Made by a program: the position numbers and the translations under genes. From Alphaproteobacteria bacterium (GTDB taxonomy: Bacteria > Pseudomonadota > Alphaproteobacteria > UBA2136 > UBA6156), in contig JADCGN010000028.1 of the NCBI GenBank assembly GCA_020249005.1, positions 1 through 5,936 of the forward strand: 5,936 nt of DNA, given 5' to 3'. Below the pieces are notes generated by a model. The model saw nothing but the letters and a program-made list of their open reading frames with translations, was not told where the DNA came from and searched no databases. Within the stretch, counting starts at the first letter, position 1, and each line of letters starts with the position of its first letter. Shown one piece after another: positions 1 through 4,642 of this stretch.

Positions 1-2260
1 ATTCCAGCCCATCCGGCACGGCAAATTCTTCCACCGGAGTGCCATCCAAGGCTGCGGCCATGAAGTCGCGCCAAATCGGCACGGCGCTGCGGGCGCCGGT
101 TTCACCCGTGCCCATGCTGCGGGGGGTATCGTACCCCACCCACACACCCACCGCGATACTCGGCGTAAAGCCGATAAACCAGGCATCGATGTAGTCGTTG
201 GTGGTGCCGGTCTTGCCACCCACCGGCCGGTTGAGCGACTTCAACGCATAGGCCGTGCCGCGTTGCACCACGCCTTGCAGCATGCTGGTCATCTGGTAGG
301 CCACTTGGGGGCTGAGCGCCGTGGTGGCGCCGCTGGGCGGCAGGCTCGGCAGCTTATCGGGAGTTGCACCGAGCTGCGCCAAGCAATCCTCACACGCCGG
401 GTGCCCGCGGTAGAGCGTGGTGCCGGCGGCATCCTGTACGCGGCGCAGGTAACTGGGGGCCAACGCCGCGCCACCGCGGGGGAAGGCGGCATAGGCGCTG
501 GTCATTTCAATCAGGGACAGATCCAGCGTCCCCAAGGCCACGGAAAGGTCGGTGATTGGTACGCGGTCGGTGATGCCCAGGCGCCGCGCGACATCGGCCA
601 CTTGGCGCAGGCCAACGTCTTGCGCCAAGCGTACCGTCATCAGGTTCCGGCTTTTTTCCAGGCCTTCGCGCAGCGTGGTTTCGCCGCCGATTTTGTTGTC
701 GTAGTTGTGCGGCTTCCATTCGTTCTCACCGGTGCGGAACACCACGGGGGCATCCAGCACGGTGCGGGCCGGAGTGTAGCCGTTTTCCAAAGCGGCGGCG
801 TACACGAAGGGTTTAAAGGCACTCCCCACCTGGCGCTTGGCCTGAATCGCGCGGTTAAAGCCCACCCCTTCGCCCAAGCCCCCCACCATCGCCAGCACGT
901 CACCACTCTTCACATCCATCGCAATCAGCGCCCCTTGAATGGCGGGGAGTTGCTCCAGGCTGAAGCTGCGCTGCTCGGCTTTGCCGTCATCTTTCATCGG
1001 CTTCACCAGCACCACGTCGCGCGGTTTCAGCCAGCCGGCCGGGTTGCCGCGGCCGGTCCATTTCGCGCTGGCGTTATCGAGCAGGCCTTCTTCCCCGGTG
1101 GGGAGGCCCAGCTGCACCTTGCCTTGCTTCACCCGCAGCACCACCGCGGGCGTACCCAAGCGTTCGGAATGGGCGTACTGGTCGCCCAGGGCTTCCATTT
1201 GGCCTTGCCAGTCGCTCAGCGATTCCAGCTTGGTGAGCGGCCCGCGCCAGCCCTTACGGCGGTCGAACTGCCGCAGCCCGTTGTACACGGCCGCCTCGGC
1301 CTTCTTTTGCAGGTTCAAATCCAGCGTGGTGTAAATCGCCAGGCCATCTTCATACAGCGCCTTTTCGCCATATTGCTGCACCGCCAGGCGCCGGATGAAT
1401 TCAGCAAAGTGCGGGGCATCCTCGCCCTGTTTCAGCGGGCTCAGATTCAACTTCAAGGGTTCGGCCACGGCGGCATCGGCCTCGGTGGCCCCAATCATCC
1501 CTTCGGCTTCCATCCGGCGGATGATGATATCGCGGCGCGCCTGGGCAGCCTTGGGGTTACGGACCGGGTTGTAGCGGCTGGGCGCTTGGGGCATCCCCGC
1601 CAGCAAGGCGCGTTCACCAATGGTGAGGTCGGCCAGCTTTTTGCTGAAATAGGTTTGTGCGGCGGCCGCCACGCCGTAGCTGCCGTTGCCCAGGTAAATG
1701 CGGTTCAGGTACAGTTCCAGAATCTCGTTCTTGGAATAGGCCCGCTCAATTTGCCAGCTGAGGATCAGCTCTTTAATTTTACGGGTGAAGGTGCGTTCCG
1801 ATGACAGCAGGAAGGTTTTGGCCACCTGCTGGGTAATGGTGCTGGCCCCTTGCGTGCGGTGGGTGAAGACGTTGACCAAGGCCGCGCGCAAAATGGCCTT
1901 CAGGTCGAACCCGCCATGTTCATAGAAGTGCGTATCCTCGGCGGCCAAAAAAGCTTGAATGATCGGTTTGGGAATTTCGGCAATCGGCACCCAGACGCGG
2001 CGCTCGTTGGCGTATTCGGCCACAATGTCGCCGTTGCGGTCGTACACCTTGGAAATCAGGGCGGGGCGGTATTCGGAAATGCCGCGGAAATCCGGTACGC
2101 GCATGGAAAAATAAAGCAATAAGGCGCCAAACAGTAACGCCCCGGCCAGCATCCCCAGTGCCGTAACCCAGGCCAGTGCCTTAAGCCAAGGAAAGCGGCG
2201 CAGCCGCGTTGTCACCGTGGGGCCATCGCCCCGGGAACTGCCTTGCCGATTCATCACCAT
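1..2260 (-). CDS. mrcA: Penicillin-binding protein 1A, bifunctional peptidoglycan glycosyltransferase/transpeptidase (3' end cut by window)
   Basis: This enzyme polymerises lipid II into glycan strands and cross-links the peptides, acting at the outer face of the inner membrane. The frame is open from 2260 to the left edge, giving 753 visible residues without a stop, so the C-terminus is missing. A basic cytoplasmic N-terminus is followed by one membrane segment (about 28-51). The GT51 domain shows EDTHFYEHGG with catalytic Glu108, then QGASTITQQ, RKIKELI and ELYLNRIYLG. An OB-like insert typical of PBP1A lies at about 330-425, beginning near RRKGWRGP. The transpeptidase domain has the nucleophile motif SAFK (Ser480, Lys483), SRN (537-539) and KTGTT (683-687). 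All active-site motifs are intact. The start is uncertain: ATG at 2260 and ATG at 2254 are separated by GTG, and the only Shine-Dalgarno candidate, GGGTGG, lies 4 or 10 bases upstream. It is the last visible gene of a four-gene leftward cluster. The family call is very secure; A rather than B/C type rests on the OB insert. Confidence 0.96.
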   Translation of the reverse strand, partial: MVMNRQGSSRGDGPTVTTRLRRFPWLKALAWVTALGMLAGALLFGALLLYFSMRVPDFRGISEYRPALISKVYDRNGDIVAEYANERRVWVPIAEIPKPIIQAFLAAEDTHFYEHGGFDLKAILRAALVNVFTHRTQGASTITQQVAKTFLLSSERTFTRKIKELILSWQIERAYSKNEILELYLNRIYLGNGSYGVAAAAQTYFSKKLADLTIGERALLAGMPQAPSRYNPVRNPKAAQARRDIIIRRMEAEGMIGATEADAAVAEPLKLNLSPLKQGEDAPHFAEFIRRLAVQQYGEKALYEDGLAIYTTLDLNLQKKAEAAVYNGLRQFDRRKGWRGPLTKLESLSDWQGQMEALGDQYAHSERLGTPAVVLRVKQGKVQLGLPTGEEGLLDNASAKWTGRGNPAGWLKPRDVVLVKPMKDDGKAEQRSFSLEQLPAIQGALIAMDVKSGDVLAMVGGLGEGVGFNRAIQAKRQVGSAFKPFVYAAALENGYTPARTVLDAPVVFRTGENEWKPHNYDNKIGGETTLREGLEKSRNLMTVRLAQDVGLRQVADVARRLGITDRVPITDLSVALGTLDLSLIEMTSAYAAFPRGGAALAPSYLRRVQDAAGTTLYRGHPACEDCLAQLGATPDKLPSLPPSGATTALSPQVAYQMTSMLQGVVQRGTAYALKSLNRPVGGKTGTTNDYIDAWFIGFTPSIAVGVWVGYDTPRSMGTGETGARSAVPIWRDFMAAALDGTPVEEFAVPDGLE

Positions 2261-2282
2261 AGCGCCACCCTAGAGGGGGCGC

Positions 2283-2300
2283 GCGCGTTTGTAAACGCGC
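2283..2300. repeat. Perfect inverted repeat between the pseudopilin gene and mrcA
   Basis: An 8-base arm GCGCGTTT and its exact complement AAACGCGC are separated by only GT. As RNA this would give about a 7-bp stem with a 4-base loop. It lies in the 54-base gap between the pseudopilin stop (2315) and the mrcA start (2260). Neither side carries a run of T, so it is not a standard intrinsic terminator for the leftward transcript. It could slow polymerase, stabilise an mRNA end, bind a protein, or mean nothing; the sequence does not decide. Confidence 0.45.
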
Positions 2301-2314
2301 TGCCTTACCGGAAG

Positions 2315-2914
2315 TTACTCGGCGCTGCCGCTGCCGCTGGCACCCATGGTGGCGCCTTTGGCTTGCAGCAAATAATAAACATCATCCGTGCCGCCGGGTT
2401 TCAGCTCCACCCGCAAGATGCCGGCCGACAGGTTGTTTTCCCCCTTGTTGAGACGGGCGTGGGAATCCTTCGCCACCGCATCGGCCACATCGGTCAGTTT
2501 CAGCCAAGCCCCGCAAATGCCGCCGCCCTCGCAGGCAATCGGTGGCACGCCGTTCACGTCGATGCGGCCTTCCATGATGGAGTACGTGCCATACAACCGG
2601 CTTTTGTCATTCAGCATGCCGCTGATGTAGGGGCCGTTCCAGCCGCTGTAGCCGCTTTCGTTGTTGATGAGATCCATAAAACGGGCCGGGTGGTCGCCGG
2701 TGGCGATCACGAACTCGCTGTAGGCGTTCTGCATGTTTTTCAATTCGGTCGCCAAGGCGGTGACCCGCGCGTCACTAAAATAATTGAGGGCTGTGTAGCC
2801 CGCCACCACGGATAGGAGGCCAAAAATCGCCAAGGCAATCCGGGCATCGAGCCCGAACATGGCCCCGCGTTGGGGGTGGGCAAGAGGGCGTAGATTAGAG
2901 GTCATCTGGTTCAT
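2315..2914 (-). CDS. Pseudopilin-like (type II secretion/type IV pilin-like) membrane protein
   Basis: The 199-residue protein has a short leader with basic residues, one hydrophobic helix (about 24-46) and a soluble domain. This is the layout of type IV pilins and type II secretion pseudopilins. A possible prepilin peptidase site is RGA/MFGLD: cleavage after Ala18 would place Asp23 at +5, where the family normally has Glu, and Ala rather than Gly at -1. After the helix comes a coiled N-terminal stretch (ELKNMQNAYSEF), then GWNGPYI (91-97), which resembles the GW-x-GPY element of GspG-like pseudopilins. Cys128 and Cys134 could form a disulfide. The C-terminus is a Gly/Ser/Ala tail. The gene begins inside the upstream nuclease-like gene (20-base overlap), which suggests translational coupling. 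A possible Shine-Dalgarno AGGA is 13 bases from the ATG, so the in-frame ATG at 2905 is an alternative. No other pilus or secretion gene is visible, so its partner machinery is unknown. Confidence 0.75.
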   Translation of the reverse strand: MNQMTSNLRPLAHPQRGAMFGLDARIALAIFGLLSVVAGYTALNYFSDARVTALATELKNMQNAYSEFVIATGDHPARFMDLINNESGYSGWNGPYISGMLNDKSRLYGTYSIMEGRIDVNGVPPIACEGGGICGAWLKLTDVADAVAKDSHARLNKGENNLSAGILRVELKPGGTDDVYYLLQAKGATMGASGSGSAE

Positions 2915-3398
2915 GTTGAATTTGCTTTCCTAACGCGGCCATAAAAGTTTCCTTGGTCATATCGTAACAATCTTCGGCGCGGGAAGGCAAACGCAACATG
3001 CTTTTTCCCTTCAGGCGTGTGGTTTTGCCAAAACGCTCAAATTCATCGTTGGAAATCAGCCAGCACAGTTCAAACCGATGCTCGGGTGGAATGAACGCAT
3101 AGAAAACGGTCATGTTGAAGTACTTCTGAAAGCTGGCCAGGCGCTGAACTTCCTGCAACTCGACCGCAAAGGTGTTTTCATAGCGGGTGTAGCCCTTCAC
3201 CTCAACGGCCAGGCTGCCAAGCCCCGTGACGCCAACCAAAAAATCAGGCCGTTTGAGATGAGCGACCAATTTACGCGGGTAAGTATCGTATTTTTGGTCG
3301 GTATAAACATAGGGCATGTTGCTGACATCGAGCCACTGCATCAGGGCCTGTTCGGCAAACGTGCCTTTGTCGCGGTTTTCTGCCGATACCAGCGCCAT
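2895..3398 (-). CDS. Uncharacterised PD-(D/E)XK nuclease-like protein
   Basis: I do not recognise this 167-residue protein as a named family. What can be seen is the order of acidic and lysine residues of a PD-(D/E)XK nuclease fold: Glu16 in an N-terminal helix (GTFAEQALMQWL), Pro51-Asp52 (RPDFLVGV), and Glu66-Val-Lys68 on a following strand (LAVEVKGY). A helix with Glu/Gln residues (ELQEVQRLASFQKY, 80-93) and a hydrophobic strand (MTVFYAFIPP) come next. The core is compact, with no helicase, methylase or DNA-binding domain attached and no signal peptide, so a cytoplasmic protein is likely. The substrate cannot be told; DNA repair, recombination or RNA processing are all possible. The ATG lies 7 bases after the cytochrome c stop and has no clear Shine-Dalgarno, suggesting translation coupled to the upstream gene. 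Its last 20 bases overlap the pseudopilin start. Fold confidence is moderate; function is unknown. Confidence 0.72.
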   Translation of the reverse strand: MALVSAENRDKGTFAEQALMQWLDVSNMPYVYTDQKYDTYPRKLVAHLKRPDFLVGVTGLGSLAVEVKGYTRYENTFAVELQEVQRLASFQKYFNMTVFYAFIPPEHRFELCWLISNDEFERFGKTTRLKGKSMLRLPSRAEDCYDMTKETFMAALGKQIQHEPDDL

Positions 3399-3405
3399 CG
3401 AAGGG

Positions 3406-3939
3406 TTACTTAAGCGTTTTCAACCACGCAATGAGGTCAGCCCGTTCGGCGGGGTCTTTAATCCCGTTGAATTGCATTTTGTTGCCAGGAATGTAATCGC
3501 GGGGGGAGGCGAGGAAGGCATCGAGTGCGGCTTCATCCCACACCGGCACGCTGGCCTTTTTCTCCAGCAACGCGGCGGAATAGGAAAAATCCGCACGGTG
3601 GGCCAGGTGGCTGCCGTAAATCCCCCACTGGTTGGGGCCGACCCGGTTCGGGCCGCCGTTATCGAAGCTGTGGCAGGCCTTGCATTTGGCGGCGATTTTT
3701 TCACCGCGGCCTACGTCGGGGGTGTAGGTGGCGCGGTCGAACGTTGGGGCGGCTGCCACTTGCGTACCTTCCGCCGTGGTGGGCGCCGTCTCGGCCCCGG
3801 CCACCACCACCTTGGTTTCTTCTGGGTGGGGCAGGATCGAGCCCGTCAGCAGCCAGGTGCCGCCAAAGTAGGTGACAGCGAACAAGTCGGCCACAATCAC
3901 GGCATAAATGAAGGTTTTGGTGGCGGGGGAGAGTGACAT
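3406..3939 (-). CDS. cycM: Membrane-anchored class I cytochrome c (CycM/c552-like)
   Basis: This is a periplasmic electron carrier tethered to the inner membrane, of the type that passes electrons from the cytochrome bc1 complex to a terminal oxidase in alphaproteobacteria. The 177 residues contain an uncleaved-looking membrane anchor (about 10-33), a low-complexity Ala/Thr/Glu linker (about 45-68), and one cytochrome c domain. The heme attachment motif is CKACH (86-90), with His90 as one axial ligand. GGPNRVGPNQWGIYG follows, as in mitochondrial-type cytochromes c. Met155 in IPGNKMQFNGI is the second axial ligand, and the C-terminal helix ends RADLIAWLKTL. Both ligands are intact. The ATG at 3939 has only a weak A-rich stretch upstream. 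It is the first gene of the leftward cluster and faces rpmH across a 146-base divergent region. The class is very clear; the CycM name is by analogy, since other membrane-bound c-type cytochromes look similar. Confidence 0.93.
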   Translation of the reverse strand: MSLSPATKTFIYAVIVADLFAVTYFGGTWLLTGSILPHPEETKVVVAGAETAPTTAEGTQVAAAPTFDRATYTPDVGRGEKIAAKCKACHSFDNGGPNRVGPNQWGIYGSHLAHRADFSYSAALLEKKASVPVWDEAALDAFLASPRDYIPGNKMQFNGIKDPAERADLIAWLKTLK

Positions 3940-3965
3940 GGGAAATCTTTTCTTTGCTTAGGGTG

Positions 3966-3995
3966 CACTTAGGCAAAGAGGGATAGTACCGTCAA
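3966..3995 (-). promoter_or_regulatory. Candidate promoter for the cytochrome c operon
   Basis: Reading leftward, TTGACG (3995-3990) matches the sigma-70-type -35 consensus in five of six bases and is preceded by GC, as in alphaproteobacterial promoters. The -10 region 16-18 bases on (CCTAAG/CTAAGT/TAAGTG, around 3973-3966) is poor, so the call rests on the -35 and on its position 51 bases ahead of the start codon. Confidence 0.4.
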
Positions 3996-4022
3996 GCGCC
4001 TGGCTTAAATGGGCAGCAAGGC

Positions 4023-4051
4023 TTGACAAGCCCTGTGGCGGTATGGCAAGG
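4023..4051 (+). promoter_or_regulatory. Candidate promoter for rpmH-rnpA
   Basis: TTGACA at 4023-4028 is a perfect -35 hexamer, 57 bases upstream of the rpmH ATG. No good -10 is present at the ideal spacing: GCAAGG lies at 17 bases and TATGGC (4042-4047) only 13 bases away. The -35 sits within the 13-base palindrome GGCTTGACAAGCC (4020-4032), a possible operator. Together with the leftward TTGACG it forms the outward-facing inverted pair GTCAAGC/GCTTGAC. Confidence 0.45.
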
Positions 4052-4072
4052 GCCCCTGAGAACAGAGATTAT

Positions 4073-4078
4073 AAAGGG
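4073..4078 (+). promoter_or_regulatory. rpmH ribosome binding site
   Basis: AAAGGG lies 7 bases before the ATG at 4086. It decides the rpmH start in favour of that ATG over the in-frame TTG at 4023, which is itself part of the -35 candidate and would add 21 residues unlike any L34. Confidence 0.7.
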
Positions 4079-4085
4079 TAAAACC

Positions 4086-4250
4086 ATGGCCACCAAGCGT
4101 ACCTACCAACCCAGCAAGGTTGTGAAGAAGCGTAGCTGCGGCTTCCGCGCGCGGATGAAGACCTCGGACGGCCAAAAGGTGCTGAAGCGTCGCCGTGCCC
4201 ACGGGCGCAAGCGCCTGACCACCGCGCCGATGAAGCGCTACCAGAAATAG
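4086..4250 (+). CDS. rpmH: 50S ribosomal protein L34 (bL34)
   Basis: L34 is a small, very basic protein of the large ribosomal subunit that binds 23S rRNA. The 54-residue product matches the family along its whole core: KRTYQPSK, GFRARM, KVLKRRRAHGRKRLT. It is about 8 residues longer than the usual 44-46, through two extra residues at the N-terminus (MATKRT instead of MKRT) and a C-terminal tail ending APMKRYQK. Cys18 in KRSCGFRARM replaces the more usual His. The start is fixed by the AAAGGG site and by homology. It is the first gene of the rpmH-rnpA pair, with only 8 bases to the next ATG, and is probably driven by the TTGACA promoter candidate upstream. Confidence 0.97.
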   Translation: MATKRTYQPSKVVKKRSCGFRARMKTSDGQKVLKRRRAHGRKRLTTAPMKRYQK

Positions 4251-4258
4251 TTTTGGCT

Positions 4259-4642
4259 ATGCCCACCGGGGGCATCAAGCCTTACCTTGCGGCCCGCATT
4301 CTCACGAAGCGGGCCGATTTTTTGCGGGTAAAAACGCACGGTAGCCGAGCCAGCAGCCTAAGTTTGGCCTTACAATACTTGGCCGACCCCACCGAACCCG
4401 ACGTGGCTGTGGGGTTTACCTGCGCCAAGCGCAGTTTTGGCACCGGGGTGGCCAGCAACCGTGGGCGGCGGCGGCTTAAGGCCGCTTGGCAGCAAGCCGT
4501 GGCAGATGCCAAGCCCGGCTACCTGTATGTGGTGGTCGGCAAGCTGCCCGTGCTGGACCTGCCGTTCCCAGCCTTGGTGGCTGAACTTAAGGCTGCGCTG
4601 GCGCGGGTGCCGCCAGCCGCTCCCGCAACAGCCCAACCGTAA
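4259..4642 (+). CDS. rnpA: Ribonuclease P protein component
   Basis: RnpA is the basic protein that assists the RNase P RNA in removing 5' leaders from precursor tRNAs. The 127-residue product shows the family's N-terminal LTKRADFLRV (15-24), the strand VGFTCAKR (51-58) and the basic RNR-type helix ASNRGRRRLK (65-74). In that motif the usual first Arg is Ser66, while Asn67 and Arg68 are kept. The C-terminal third is hydrophobic then Pro/Ala-rich and less conserved. ATG at 4259 is chosen; an in-frame TTG at 4253 would add only two residues. There is no strong Shine-Dalgarno, so translation probably depends on coupling with rpmH 8 bases upstream. Codons 11-22 also encode a terminator-like hairpin. 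The last 56 bases overlap the convergent dsbD gene. The order rpmH-rnpA is standard, but the usual yidD/yidC does not follow. Confidence 0.93.
   Translation: MPTGGIKPYLAARILTKRADFLRVKTHGSRASSLSLALQYLADPTEPDVAVGFTCAKRSFGTGVASNRGRRRLKAAWQQAVADAKPGYLYVVVGKLPVLDLPFPALVAELKAALARVPPAAPATAQP
4290..4323 (+). terminator. Terminator-like hairpin inside the start of rnpA (possible attenuator)
   Basis: An 8-base stem CGGCCCGC (4290-4297) pairs perfectly with GCGGGCCG (4309-4316) around an 11-base loop, and is followed by A then TTTTTT (4318-4323). This is the form of a Rho-independent terminator in the direction of rpmH-rnpA transcription. It lies within rnpA codons 11-22, and the T run is supplied by the conserved Asp-Phe-Leu codons. 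Ribosomes translating rnpA would cover it. If translation is poor, transcription could stop here, giving more rpmH than rnpA mRNA. Structure is visible; activity is inferred. Confidence 0.55.

Noticed and set aside
263..1804. A 513-codon open frame on the plus strand opposite mrcA
   Set aside because: The minus strand encodes PBP1A with every catalytic motif intact. The plus-strand translation is rich in His, Gln, Gly and Ala with no recognisable domain, as expected from the antisense of a GC-rich gene.
1850..2122. A 90-codon plus-strand open frame opposite the PBP1A glycosyltransferase domain
   Set aside because: It is antisense to the conserved GT51 motifs and has no family features of its own.
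2243..2815. A 190-codon plus-strand open frame opposite the pseudopilin gene
   Set aside because: The minus-strand product has a coherent leader, membrane helix and soluble domain. The plus-strand product is a His/Ala/Gly-rich antisense shadow.
3316..3936. A 206-codon plus-strand open frame opposite the cytochrome c gene
   Set aside because: The minus strand carries CKACH and the axial Met in the right order. The plus frame is Gly-rich with no motif.
4023..4085. N-terminal extension of L34 from the TTG at 4023
   Set aside because: The extra 21 residues match no L34, the TTG is part of the -35 candidate, and a good Shine-Dalgarno precedes the ATG at 4086.
4569..4583. CAGCC/GGCTG hairpin just beyond the dsbD stop as a terminator
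   Set aside because: Only a 5-bp stem with no T run on the minus strand, and it lies within rnpA codons; too weak to call.
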